From NCBI RefSeq assembly GCF_036227125.1, contig NZ_CP109435.1:2294001-2358000 (forward strand): DNA of 64,000 nucleotides. The letters are read 5' to 3'. This document shows, in pieces, positions 17,861-26,135 of the stretch. The stretch is from Streptomyces sp. NBC_01485 (GTDB lineage Bacteria > Actinomycetota > Actinomycetes > Streptomycetales > Streptomycetaceae). Position numbers and translations under genes: made by a program. Every line of letters starts with the position of its first letter. Positions within the stretch are counted from its first letter, which is position 1. The notes under the pieces were generated by a model. It saw only the letters and a program-made list of their open reading frames with translations, did no database searches and had not been told where the DNA came from.

Positions 17861-19323
17861 GCGGGGGTGTTTCCTTCCACCAGTTCCAGGAGGGCGGCCA
17901 GGTCGTCGGGCCGGGTGTGGGGGTTGAGGAGGGTGGTCTTGAGCCAGAGCCGGCCGCCGACGCGGGCGCGGCCGAGGACGGCGCGGCCGTCGGTGAGGAG
18001 GCGGCGGCGTATCTCGGCGACGGCGGGGTCGGTGGCGCCCGTGGGGCGGAAGAGGACGGTGCTGATGGTGGGCGGGGCGTGGAGTTCGAGGCCGGGGTGT
18101 GCGGTGACGAGGTCGGCGAACTCGTGGGCGTGGGCGCAGACCTGGTCGACGAGGGCGCCGAGGCCGGTGCGGCCGAGGGTTTTGAGGGTGACGGCGATTT
18201 TGAGGACGTCGGGGCGTCGGGTGGTGCGCAGGGAGCGGCCGAGGAGGTCGGGGAGGCCGGCTTCGGTGTCGTCGTCGGCGTTGAGGTAGTCGGCGTGGTG
18301 GTGGAGGGCGGTGAGGTCGCGGTCGTCGCGGACGGCGAGGAGTCCGGCGGCGACGGGCTGCCAGCCGAGTTTGTGCAGGTCGAGGGTGACGGTGTGGGCG
18401 GCGTCGAGACCGGCGAGTCGGGCGCGGTGGCGGTCGCTGAACAGGAGGCCGCCTCCGTAGGCGGCGTCGATGTGGAGGCGGGCGCCGTGGGACGCGCAGA
18501 TCGCCGCGATCTCGGGGAGGGGGTCGATGAGTCCGGCGTCGGTGGTGCCCGCGGTGGCGGCGACGAGGACGGGGCCGGGGTGGGGGCCGGCGTGGGTGGT
18601 GAGGGCCTGGTCGAGGGCGGCGGGGTCGAGGGTGCCGGTGGGGGTGGGCAGGACGACGGGTTCGGGGAGGCCGAGGAGCCAGGCGGCGCGGGGCAGGGAG
18701 TGATGGGCGTTCGCTCCGCAGACGAGGCGGAGGGTGGGGCCGTGGGTTTCGCGGGCGAGGAGGAGGGCGAGGTGGTTGGCTTCGGTACCGCCGGTGGTGA
18801 CGAGGGCGTCGGGGGTGCGGGGTGTGCCGGTTCGCTCTGCCGTGACCGTGGCCGTTGGCTCGGGCTGCCGGGGGGAGGGGGTGAGGTGTGGGGGGCCCGG
18901 GCGGGTGGGGCCGTAGACCTCGGCGGCCAGGGCCCGGGTGAGCAGGGCCTCCAGTTCGGAGGCGGCGGGGGCCTGGTCCCAGGAGTCGAGGGACGGGTTG
19001 AGGACGGAGACGGCGAGGTCGGCGGCGGTGGCTACGGCGAGGGGCGGGCAGTGCAGGTGGGCGGCGCAGAGGGGGTCCGCGGGGTCGGCGGCGCCTTCGG
19101 CGAGTGCGCGGACGAGGGTGCGCAGGGCGTCGGGGTCGCCGTGCTCGGGGAGGACGTCTCCCACGGCGGCCCGGACGTGGGCGGCGACCGCGTCCGGGCC
19201 GCCCGCGGGCAGGGGTCCGCCGCGGGCTCGGGCGCCGGCGTCGAGCGCGTCGAGGACGGTTGCGAGCAACGGCCTTAGGGCGTCGGGGCCTTCGGGTCCT
19301 GAGGCGAGGGGCGGCATGCTCAC
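17857..19323 (-). CDS. PLP-dependent group II amino acid decarboxylase, DesA-like
   Basis: A 488-residue fold type I decarboxylase of the aromatic-L-amino-acid/L-2,4-diaminobutyrate/DesA group. Visible motifs are TTGGTEANHLALLLA, the PLP-interacting HIDAAYGGGLLFS with its Asp, the Schiff-base lysine in TLDLHKLGWQPVAAG, and HADYLN, which resembles siderophore lysine or diaminobutyrate decarboxylases. It would supply cadaverine or a related diamine to the overlapping N-monooxygenase. The GTG at 19323 has GGAGGAGG four bases upstream; an ATG two codons later (19317) has better spacing and may be the true start. No DmdR-type iron box was found upstream. The region before it carries a dispersed repeat. 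Confidence 0.85.
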   Translation of the reverse strand: MSMPPLASGPEGPDALRPLLATVLDALDAGARARGGPLPAGGPDAVAAHVRAAVGDVLPEHGDPDALRTLVRALAEGAADPADPLCAAHLHCPPLAVATAADLAVSVLNPSLDSWDQAPAASELEALLTRALAAEVYGPTRPGPPHLTPSPRQPEPTATVTAERTGTPRTPDALVTTGGTEANHLALLLARETHGPTLRLVCGANAHHSLPRAAWLLGLPEPVVLPTPTGTLDPAALDQALTTHAGPHPGPVLVAATAGTTDAGLIDPLPEIAAICASHGARLHIDAAYGGGLLFSDRHRARLAGLDAAHTVTLDLHKLGWQPVAAGLLAVRDDRDLTALHHHADYLNADDDTEAGLPDLLGRSLRTTRRPDVLKIAVTLKTLGRTGLGALVDQVCAHAHEFADLVTAHPGLELHAPPTISTVLFRPTGATDPAVAEIRRRLLTDGRAVLGRARVGGRLWLKTTLLNPHTRPDDLAALLELVEGNTPA

Positions 19324-19459
19324 GGGGCCTCCTCCGGGGCGCGGGGCGGGTGCCCGCAGCGGGGAGTGCCAGCTTGTCGGGGATTACGGCGGCGCGCCCG
19401 AAAAGCCCGACGATCAGAACCCGAAAGGGGTATGCGCAGGTGCTTCTACGGTGGGCGTT

Positions 19460-19532
19460 GCCGGGGGCTGCCGCCCCCGGACCCCCGCTATCGGCCCTGA
19501 AGGGGCCTCGTCCTCAGGCGCCGGACGGGCTG
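19460..19532. repeat. Dispersed Streptomyces-type palindromic repeat overlapping the pepN 3' end
   Basis: It contains CCGGGGGC (19461-19468), TGCC, GCCCCCGG (19473-19480), then a stretch including GGCCCTGAAGGGGCCTCGTC and GCGCCGGACGGGCT. I recognise it from general familiarity as a common intergenic repeat of Streptomyces chromosomes; copy number was not computed. It encodes the last residues and the stop codon of pepN. Confidence 0.7.
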
Positions 19533-22057
19533 GATTGGTCCCTCACCCTCAACGCCCGTGCCAAGTCGTCCAGTTGGTCGATGAGTTTGCGGCGTAGGGA
19601 GGGGGTGGGGGCGGCGGCCGTGAGGCATTGTTCGCCCAGGTGGAGGGTGTCGGGGGTGACGGCGTGGGCGGGGAAGGCCCAGCGGCCGGCGGCGTCGGCG
19701 ATGGCGGGGCCTCGACGGGCGGCCACGGCGACGGCGTCCTCGTAGAAGCGTGGGACGTACTCGCTGACGAGGTCGGCCTGTTCGGGCTGCCAGAAGCCCT
19801 GGGCGGTGGCGGTGAAGAGGTAGTTGGAGAGGTCGTCGCTCTCGAACATGGCCGCCCAGGCGGTGCGCTTGGCGTCCGCGTCGGGGAGGGCGGCGCGGCA
19901 GCGGGCTGCGCCCTCCTGGCCGGTGGCGGAGGGGTCGCGGGCGAGTTCGGCGGCGATGGCGGCCTCGTCGGTGGCGCCGAGGACGGCGAGCCGGGCGAGG
20001 ACGCGCCAGCGCAGGTCGGGGTCGAGTTCGGGGCCGCCGGGGACGGTGCCTTCGGCGAGCCAGGCGTCGATGGTGTCGGGGTGGGCGGCGACGTCGATGA
20101 AGTGGCGTACGGCGATGAGGCGCAGGCCGGGGTGGTCGCCGTCCTCGGTGCGGCGGATGAGGTCGCGGCAGAGGGCGGAGAGGGTGGCGAGGGCGGCGGG
20201 GCGCTGTTCGGGGGTGAGGTAGCGGTCGGCGACCTGGCCGGCGGCGAAGGCGAGGACGCCTTGGACGAGGGCGAGGTCGGTTTCGCGCGGGAGGTGGGCG
20301 CGGGCGGCGTCGAGGTAGGCGGTGGGGGCGAGTTCGCCGTCGCGGACGGCGTCGCGCAGGGCGTTCCAGACGACGGCGCGGGTGAGCGGGCCGGGCAGGC
20401 CGGAGAGGCCGGTGCGGACGGTTTCGAAGGAGGCGGGGTCGAAGCGGACCTTGGTGTAGGTGAGGTCGCCGTCGTTGAGGAGGAGCAGGGCGGGGCGCTT
20501 GCCGAGGGGCTGGGGTGCGTTCTGCGGGATGTCGACGTCGAGGCGTTCGCGCAGGGTGAGGTGGCGGCCCTCGTCGGCGAGGTCGAGGTCGTAGAGGCCG
20601 ACGGCGATGCGGTGGGGGCGGCTGCCCTGGTGGGTGACGGTGAGGGTGTGGTCGCCGCCTGAGCCGCTGAGGGTGGGGGTGAGGGTGTCGACGCCGGTGG
20701 TGCGCAGCCAGGCGTCGGCCCAGGCGTGTACGTCGCGTTCGGTGTGGGAGGCGAGGGAGTCGATGAAGTCGGCGAGGGTGGCGTTGGCGAACTTGTGGCG
20801 GGCGAAGTGGGTGTTGATGCCGGCGAGGAAGTCCTTGTCGCCGAGCCAGGTCACGAGTTGCCGTAGTGCGGAGGCGCCCTTGGCATAGGAGATGCCGTCG
20901 AAGTTGAGGAGGGCGGCGGCGGTGTCGTCGACGTTCTCGGGGGCGACGGGGTGGGTGGAGGGGCGCTGGTCGGCGTCGTAGCCCCAGGCCTTGCGGACGA
21001 CGCCGAAGTCGGTCCAGGTGTCGGTGCCCCTCCATCTGGGGGGTTCCCCCCCAGACCCCCCGGGGCGGACTTCGTTGAGGGTCTGGTAGCCCATGTACTC
21101 GGCGAAGGACTCGTTCAGCCAGATGTCGTCCCACCACTGGAGGGTGACGAGGTCGCCGAACCACATGTGGGCCATCTCGTGGGCGATGACCATGGCGCGG
21201 GTCTGGCGTTCGGTGTCGGTGACGGCGGAGCGGTAGACGAACTCGTCGCGGAAGGTGACGAGGCCCGGGTTCTCCATGGCGCCGGCGTTGAACTCGGGGA
21301 CGAACGCCTGGTCGTAGGAGTCGAAGGGGTAGGGCTCGTCGAACTTCTCGTGGTAGCGGTCGTAGCACTGGCGGGTGATCTCGAGCAGTTCGTCGGCGTC
21401 CGCGTCGAGGTGGGGGGCGAGGGAGCGGCGGCAGTGGAGGCCGAAGGGCAGGCCTCGGTGTTCGGTGCGGACGGAGTGCCAGGGGCCGGCGGCGACGGCG
21501 ACGAGGTAGGTGGAGATGAGGGGGGTGGGGGCGGCCTGCCAGCGGCCCTCGCCGAGGTGTTCGGTGATGCCGTTGGCGAGGACGGTCCAGTTCTCGGGGG
21601 CCTTGACGGTGAGGGCGAAGACGGCCTTGAGGTCGGGCTGGTCGAAGGCGGCGAAGACGCGCTGGACGTCGTCCATGAAGAGCTGGGTGTAGAGGTACGT
21701 CTCGCCGTCGGTGGGGTCGGTGAAGCGGTGCATGCCCTCGCCGGTGCGGGAGTAGCGCATGCTCGCCCGGACGCGCAGTTCGTGTTCGCCGGCGGTGAGG
21801 TCGTTCAGGGGGAGCCGGTTGTCGTCCAGGGTCTGCGGGTCGAGGGGCTCGCCGTCGAGGGTGACGGAGTGCAGTGCGGCAGGCCTGACCTCGACGAAGG
21901 TGTCCCCGCTGGCGCGCGCCGCGAACCGGATGACGGTGACGGAGTCGAAGGTCTCGTCGCCGGTCGTCAGGTCGAGCTCGATGGTGTAGCTGTGGACGTC
22001 GAGGAGCTTGGCACGGCTTTGCGCTGCGTCGCGCGTCAGTACGGACATGAACGACAT
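19514..22057 (-). CDS. pepN: Aminopeptidase N (M1 family)
   Basis: An 847-residue zinc aminopeptidase. The exopeptidase motif NAGAMEN is near residue 257, and the zinc site IAHEMAHMWFGDLV with downstream NESFAEYMG lies near residues 290-320. The ERAP1-like C-terminal domain makes up the rest. It removes N-terminal residues from peptides in the cytoplasm. The ATG at 22057 is the longest start; MSVLTRD at 22048 is a likely alternative. Two oddities stand out. A palindromic G/C-run segment at 21027-21065 adds about 13 Pro/Gly/Arg-rich residues after LNEVRPG. The last residues (QSSPSGA) and stop lie within a dispersed repeat. Both suggest repeat incursion without loss of the frame. Confidence 0.93.
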   Translation of the reverse strand: MSFMSVLTRDAAQSRAKLLDVHSYTIELDLTTGDETFDSVTVIRFAARASGDTFVEVRPAALHSVTLDGEPLDPQTLDDNRLPLNDLTAGEHELRVRASMRYSRTGEGMHRFTDPTDGETYLYTQLFMDDVQRVFAAFDQPDLKAVFALTVKAPENWTVLANGITEHLGEGRWQAAPTPLISTYLVAVAAGPWHSVRTEHRGLPFGLHCRRSLAPHLDADADELLEITRQCYDRYHEKFDEPYPFDSYDQAFVPEFNAGAMENPGLVTFRDEFVYRSAVTDTERQTRAMVIAHEMAHMWFGDLVTLQWWDDIWLNESFAEYMGYQTLNEVRPGGSGGEPPRWRGTDTWTDFGVVRKAWGYDADQRPSTHPVAPENVDDTAAALLNFDGISYAKGASALRQLVTWLGDKDFLAGINTHFARHKFANATLADFIDSLASHTERDVHAWADAWLRTTGVDTLTPTLSGSGGDHTLTVTHQGSRPHRIAVGLYDLDLADEGRHLTLRERLDVDIPQNAPQPLGKRPALLLLNDGDLTYTKVRFDPASFETVRTGLSGLPGPLTRAVVWNALRDAVRDGELAPTAYLDAARAHLPRETDLALVQGVLAFAAGQVADRYLTPEQRPAALATLSALCRDLIRRTEDGDHPGLRLIAVRHFIDVAAHPDTIDAWLAEGTVPGGPELDPDLRWRVLARLAVLGATDEAAIAAELARDPSATGQEGAARCRAALPDADAKRTAWAAMFESDDLSNYLFTATAQGFWQPEQADLVSEYVPRFYEDAVAVAARRGPAIADAAGRWAFPAHAVTPDTLHLGEQCLTAAAPTPSLRRKLIDQLDDLARALRVRDQSSPSGA
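21027..21065. repeat. Palindromic G-run/C-run insert within pepN
   Basis: TCTGGGGGG (21035-21043), TT, then a C7 run and AGA (21046-21055), flanked by CCCCTCCA and CCCCGGGG. It is read in frame as a Gly/Pro/Arg-rich loop (GGSGGEPPRWRG). It resembles a repeat found often between and within Streptomyces genes; this is recalled, not searched. Confidence 0.65.
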
Positions 22058-22250
22058 GCTGCCTGATGCCGCAGGCCAGGCACAGGGGCGGATCGGTACG
22101 CGCCCTATGTCCGTTCTCGCGCCTGGGCGCCGCCGCGTCGCCCGGGGAGAGAAGTCGGAGGAGGGGGAGGGAGATGGGGAACTGTGACAGATCGCCCCCG
22201 AAGTGTCACACTCTGCGCCCTACTACCCTGCCGCGCGCCCGCCCCGGGGG
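22058..22250. other. Intergenic region between chorismate mutase and pepN
   Basis: 193 bp between the chorismate mutase stop and the pepN start, both on the minus strand. It holds an inverted repeat, TGTGACA at 22183-22189 and TGTCACA at 22204-22210, with a 14-nt spacer. This may be a regulator site or part of the pepN promoter. Nothing coding is evident. Confidence 0.45.
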
Positions 22251-22622
22251 TCAGCTCGGCGAGGAGGCGGTGCTGTTGGCGGTGCCGCTGACGGCGTCCT
22301 CGGCGATGCGCTCGTGGTGGCGGATCACCTCGGCGATGATGAAGTTGAGGAACTTCTCGGCGAACGCGGGGTCGAGCCTGGCGTTCTCGGCGAGGGTGCG
22401 CAGCCGGGCGATCTGGCGGGCCTCGCGGGCCTGGTCGGCGGGCGGCAGCTGGTGGCGGGCCTTGAGGTGGCCGACCTGCTGGGTGGCCTTGAAGCGTTCG
22501 GCGAGCATGTGGACGACGGCCGCGTCGATGTTGTCGATGCTGTCGCGCAGCCGGGCGAGCTCCTCGCGGACGGCGGGGTCGACGTCACCGGTTCCGGCGC
22601 CGGGGGTGTTGCTGGTGGTCAT
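22251..22622 (-). CDS. Chorismate mutase, AroQ class
   Basis: A 123-residue monofunctional chorismate mutase that converts chorismate to prephenate for Phe/Tyr synthesis. The all-helical AroQ fold is indicated by ELARLRDSIDNIDAAVVHML, then RFKATQQVGHLKARHQLPPA with the Arg and Lys that grip the substrate, and AEKFLNFIIAEVIRHHERI at the C-terminus. The ATG at 22622 is preceded by AGGGTGG. The Pro/Ser/Thr-rich ends are low complexity. It is divergent from the metalloprotease-like gene. Confidence 0.93.
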   Translation of the reverse strand: MTTSNTPGAGTGDVDPAVREELARLRDSIDNIDAAVVHMLAERFKATQQVGHLKARHQLPPADQAREARQIARLRTLAENARLDPAFAEKFLNFIIAEVIRHHERIAEDAVSGTANSTASSPS

Positions 22623-22709
22623 GGGCGTCCACCCTAGTGCGCCGGGTCCTCGTACAGTGGAACCGGGTGCACTGGGTGCACGGCGTCCTGGCGTGTTGGG
22701 GGTGCGGGC

Positions 22710-23612
22710 GTGGCGAACGGCGGGCCGGTCGAGCACGGTTATCGGCATCTGGAGACGGTGCGGGCCGCCGTCACGGCGTTGTACCGGCGGTTGTCGTACG
22801 ACACCATCCACCAGTTCGCCACCAGCGTGGCCCCGGCGGACGTGGCGTTCTGCGACACCGACGATCTGTATCCGGGGGTGCAGCGGGTGGCGCGTGAGCT
22901 GGTGCGGCACTACCGGTTGCCGGATGCCCGGATGATCGTCTCCTTCCGGGAGATGGAGCACGCGGCGAACGTCGAACTCGCGGCGGGCCCCGAGTACTTC
23001 GTCGAGCTGAACGACCGGTTCCGTACGCATCGGCGGGACATCGGGGCGGCGCTGGCGCACGAGATCATGCACGTCTATCTGCATCGCGTGGGGCTGTCCT
23101 TCCCGGGCACGCGGGACAACGAGATCCTGACGGACACGGCGACGACGTATCTGGGGGCGGGCTGGCTGCTCCTGGACGCGTACCGGGAGGACGGGGCGTC
23201 CTCGCAGAAGCTGGGGTATCTGACGCCGGAGGAGTTCGGGTACGTGCTGGCGAAGCGGTCGCTGGTGTTCGGCGAGGATCCGTCGGTGTGGTTCACGAGT
23301 GCGCAGGCGTACACGGCGTACGAGCGGGGCATGGAGCGGGCCCGGCACGACGAGCGGCAGCCGCCGCTGACGGCCGCCGGCTGGGCGGGGCGCCGCCGCT
23401 ACGCCCGCGACCGCCGGCACGCCCAGGACGACCGCCCGGCCGCGCCGGCCCCGGACGCCCCGTACGCGTTCGTGCCGGACCCGGATCCGCCGGGGCCGCT
23501 GCGGGTGACGTTCCCGTGCCCGACGTGCCACCAGCGGATCAGGGTGCCGGTACGGGGTCGGGTGCGGGCGCGGTGCGGGTTGTGCCGGACGGTGCTGGAG
23601 TGCGACACCTGA
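22710..23612 (+). CDS. Zinc metallopeptidase-like protein with C-terminal zinc ribbon
   Basis: A 300-residue protein with a zincin motif, ALAHEIMHVYLH (HExxH) near residue 114, and a possible third ligand in the following DNEILTDTATTYLG helix. An Arg/Ala/Pro-rich linker (residues about 215-255) leads to a C-terminal CPTCHQ...CGLC rubredoxin-like zinc ribbon. No signal peptide or membrane segment is visible, so it should be cytoplasmic. Substrate and role are unknown. The GTG at 22710 is preceded by a G-rich stretch rather than a strong ribosome binding site, so the start is only probable. It is divergent from chorismate mutase and convergent with the steroid-island SDR gene. Confidence 0.7.
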   Translation: MANGGPVEHGYRHLETVRAAVTALYRRLSYDTIHQFATSVAPADVAFCDTDDLYPGVQRVARELVRHYRLPDARMIVSFREMEHAANVELAAGPEYFVELNDRFRTHRRDIGAALAHEIMHVYLHRVGLSFPGTRDNEILTDTATTYLGAGWLLLDAYREDGASSQKLGYLTPEEFGYVLAKRSLVFGEDPSVWFTSAQAYTAYERGMERARHDERQPPLTAAGWAGRRRYARDRRHAQDDRPAAPAPDAPYAFVPDPDPPGPLRVTFPCPTCHQRIRVPVRGRVRARCGLCRTVLECDT

Positions 23613-23633
23613 GCCCGGGCTGCGGAGCCCGGG

Positions 23634-24539
23634 CTAGGCCCCGTACACCGGCCCCGGCGGCTCGGATCCGGCCAGCAGTTTCCGTACGGCCTCGCCCGCC
23701 TCCGCCGGGTTCCAGCGGGCGCCCTTGTCGGCGGTGGGGCCCGGCCGCCAGCCCTCCATGACGGTGATCCGGCCGGCCTCCGCCTCGAAGACGCGGCCGG
23801 TGACGCCCTCGCTCCGCGCGGAGCCGAGCCAGACGACGAGCGGGGAGACGTTCTCGGGGGCCATGGCGTCGAAGCCGGTGTCGGGGGCCGCCATGGTCTC
23901 GGCGAAGGCGCGTTCCGTCATCCGGGTGCGGGCGGCGGGCGCGAGGGCGTTGACCTGGACGCCGTAGCGGGCGAGTTCGGCCGCGGCGACCAGTGTGAGG
24001 GCGACGATGCCGGCCTTGGCCGCGCTGTAGTTGCCCTGTCCGACCGAGCCCAGCAGCCCCGCTCCGCTGCTGGTGTTGACGATCCGGGCGACCGGCGTGC
24101 GGCCCGCCTTGGCCTCGGCCCGCCAGTGCGCGGCGGCGTGTCTCAGGGTGAGGAAGTGCCCCTTGAGGTGGACGCGCAGGACGGCGTCCCAGTCGTCCTC
24201 GTCGAGGTTGACGAGCATCCGGTCGCGCAGGAAGCCGGCGTTGTTGACGAGGGTGTCGAGCCGGCCGTACGTCTCCAGGGCGGTCGTCACGAGGGAGGCG
24301 GCGCCCCCGGGGGTGGCGATGTCGCCGCCGTGGGCGACGGCGTCGCCGCCCGCCGCGCGGATCTCCTCGGCGACGCGGGCGGCCGGGGACTCGGCGTCCG
24401 AGGTGCCGTCCGGCCCCACCCCCAGGTCGTTGACGACGACGCACGCGCCCTCCGCCGCGAACGCGAGCGCGTGCGCGCGGCCGAGGCCGCGTCCGGCGCC
24501 GGTGACGACGACCACGCGGCCGTCGCAGATTCCTGTCAT
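23634..24539 (-). CDS. Short-chain dehydrogenase of the KstR2-type steroid island (Rv3548c-like)
   Basis: A 301-residue classical SDR. The NAD-binding motif is TGAGRGLGRAHALA at residues 13-26, NNAG lies in LDTLVNNAGFLRDRM, and the catalytic Ser/Tyr/Lys set is in NTSSGAGLLGSVGQGNYSAAK. The start MTGICDGRVVVVTGAG and position, downstream of another SDR and opposite echA20, match Rv3548c of the mycobacterial HIP cluster as I remember it. It probably oxidises a hydroxyacyl-CoA intermediate of C/D-ring breakdown. GAGGAG precedes the ATG at 24539, and the gene is 14 bp downstream of the next SDR gene, so the two form an operon. Confidence 0.88.
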   Translation of the reverse strand: MTGICDGRVVVVTGAGRGLGRAHALAFAAEGACVVVNDLGVGPDGTSDAESPAARVAEEIRAAGGDAVAHGGDIATPGGAASLVTTALETYGRLDTLVNNAGFLRDRMLVNLDEDDWDAVLRVHLKGHFLTLRHAAAHWRAEAKAGRTPVARIVNTSSGAGLLGSVGQGNYSAAKAGIVALTLVAAAELARYGVQVNALAPAARTRMTERAFAETMAAPDTGFDAMAPENVSPLVVWLGSARSEGVTGRVFEAEAGRITVMEGWRPGPTADKGARWNPAEAGEAVRKLLAGSEPPGPVYGA

Positions 24540-24553
24540 CTCGGCGTCTCCTC

Positions 24554-25315
24554 TCACGTCACCTCTCCTTTCTCGCTTTTCTCCTTGTTGGCGGTCGCGG
24601 CGTCGAGGAACGCGGGCCGCTCCCCTCCCCCGTGCACGAGCAGGCTCGCCCCGCTGATGTACGCGGCGGCGTCGGAGGCGAGGAAGACGGCCGCCGCGCC
24701 CACGTCGGCGGGCCGGGCGAGCCGGCCGAGCGGGACGGTGCGGGCGACGGCCTCGACGCCGTCCTCGCCGCCGTAGTGCAGGTGGGCCAGCTCGGTGTGG
24801 ACCATGCCGACGACCAGGGTGTTCACGCGCACCTGCGGGGCCCACTCCACGGCCATGGACCGCGCGAGGTTCTCCAGCCCCGCCTTGGCCGCGCCGTACG
24901 CGGCCGAGCCGGGCGAGGGGCGGCTGCCGCTGACGCTGCCGATCATCACGACCGAGCCGCCGGTGCGCCTGAGGTGGTCGTAGGCGGCGAGGGAGACCGT
25001 CAGCGGGGCGAGGAGGTTGAGTTCGATCACGCGCGCGTGGCGCTCTGGTTCCGCGTCGGCGAGTCTGCGGTACGGCGCGCCGCCCGCGTTGTTGACGAGG
25101 ACGTCGAGCCGGGGCAGCCCGGCGAAGAACTCCCGTACGGCGTCGGCGTCCCGCACGTCCAGCGGCGCGAACCCGGTCTTCGGGACCGGGGTTTCGGGCG
25201 GCCGGCGGGCGCAGACCACGACCTCGGCGCCCGCGCGCACGAGGGAGCGCGCGATACCGGCGCCCACGCCCCGGGTGCCACCGGTGACGACGGCGACCTT
25301 CCCGTCCAGCTCCAT
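24554..25315 (-). CDS. Short-chain dehydrogenase of the KstR2-type steroid island (Rv3549c-like)
   Basis: A 253-residue classical SDR with TGGTRGVGAGIA for cofactor binding, LDVLVNNAGGAPYR, and the active-site pattern SVSGSRPSPGSAAYGAAKAG (Ser, Tyr, Lys). The C-terminal lysine/glutamate tail is unusual. It is the promoter-proximal gene of a two-gene minus-strand operon and begins 55 bp from the divergent echA20 start, with a palindromic operator between. It resembles Rv3549c, whose exact step in HIP catabolism is not settled to my knowledge. Confidence 0.88.
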   Translation of the reverse strand: MELDGKVAVVTGGTRGVGAGIARSLVRAGAEVVVCARRPPETPVPKTGFAPLDVRDADAVREFFAGLPRLDVLVNNAGGAPYRRLADAEPERHARVIELNLLAPLTVSLAAYDHLRRTGGSVVMIGSVSGSRPSPGSAAYGAAKAGLENLARSMAVEWAPQVRVNTLVVGMVHTELAHLHYGGEDGVEAVARTVPLGRLARPADVGAAAVFLASDAAAYISGASLLVHGGGERPAFLDAATANKEKSEKGEVT

Positions 25316-25320
25316 TCGCT

Positions 25321-25360
25321 GCTACCTTTCCACCTAACAAACGTTTGGTGGAAAGGTAGC
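25321..25360. promoter_or_regulatory. Symmetric divergent promoter with KstR2-type operator
   Basis: The core operator is AACAAACGTTTGGT at 25336-25349, close to the mycobacterial KstR2 consensus AnCAAGnnCTTGnT. It lies inside a larger inverted repeat: GCTACCTTTCCACC at 25321-25334 and its exact complement at 25347-25360. Each arm carries GGAAAGG, which serves as the Shine-Dalgarno region of the two divergent genes. Repression by KstR2 is inferred. Confidence 0.75.
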
Positions 25361-25370
25361 TGATGCTTCC

Positions 25371-26135
25371 ATGGGTGTCTCCACCTCGTCCCCGGAAAAG
25401 GGGCCGGAAAAGGGGATCGCGGTCGTCACGGTCGACGTTCCGCCGGTCAACGCGCTGCCGGTGGACGGCTGGTTCGCGCTGGCCGACGCGGTGCGCGCGG
25501 CGGGCCGGGACCCGGGGACCCGCTGCGTGGTGCTGACCGCGCGGGGCCGGGGGTTCAACGCGGGGGTGGACATCAAGGAACTGCAGGCGCGGGGCAGAAG
25601 CGCGCTGATCGGCGCCAACCGGGGCTGCTTCGAGGCGTTCGCGGCGGTGTACGAGTGCGAGGTGCCCGTGGTCGCGGCGGTGCACGGCTTCTGCCTGGGC
25701 GGCGGCATCGGCCTGGTGGGCAACGCGGACGTGATCGTGGCGAGCGAGGACGCCGTGTTCGGCCTGCCCGAGCTGGACCGGGGCGCCCTGGGCGCGGCCA
25801 CCCACCTCGCCCGCCTGGTCCCCCAGCACCTGATGCGCGCCCTGTACTACACCTCGCGCACGGTCACGGCGGCCGAGCTGCACGCGCACGGCTCGGTGTG
25901 GCGGGTGGTGCCGAGTGACGAACTACAAGCTGCCGCAAGGGAGTTGGCCGGTGAGATCGCCGCGAAGGACGGTGAGCTGCTCCGGCTCGCCAAGGCGGCC
26001 CTCAACGGCATCGACCCGGTCGACGTGCGCCGCAGCTACCGCTTCGAGCAGGGCTTCACCTTCGAGGCGAGCGTCGCCGGGGTGGCCGACCGGGTCCGGG
26101 ACACATTCGGCAAGGACGGGACCGAGGGGGCTTAG
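25371..26135 (+). CDS. echA20: Enoyl-CoA hydratase/isomerase family, EchA20-like ring-opening hydrolase
   Basis: A 254-residue crotonase-fold protein. The oxyanion-hole segments are RGRGFNAGVDIKEL and HGFCLGGGIGLVGNADVIVA, and FGLPELDRGALGAATHLARL matches the EchA20 subgroup rather than ordinary enoyl-CoA hydratases. In mycobacteria EchA20 hydrolytically opens the last steroid ring, using a cyclic beta-diketone-like CoA ester. It heads the plus-strand operon echA20-ipdA-ipdB-ipdC, the same order as Rv3550-Rv3553. The ATG at 25371 follows the symmetric operator region. The ipdA start abuts its stop codon directly. Confidence 0.88.
   Translation: MGVSTSSPEKGPEKGIAVVTVDVPPVNALPVDGWFALADAVRAAGRDPGTRCVVLTARGRGFNAGVDIKELQARGRSALIGANRGCFEAFAAVYECEVPVVAAVHGFCLGGGIGLVGNADVIVASEDAVFGLPELDRGALGAATHLARLVPQHLMRALYYTSRTVTAAELHAHGSVWRVVPSDELQAAARELAGEIAAKDGELLRLAKAALNGIDPVDVRRSYRFEQGFTFEASVAGVADRVRDTFGKDGTEGA

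Noticed and set aside
19324..19459. Iron box upstream of the DesA-like gene
   Set aside because: Scanning both strands by eye for TTAGGTTAGGCTAACCTAA gave no convincing match.
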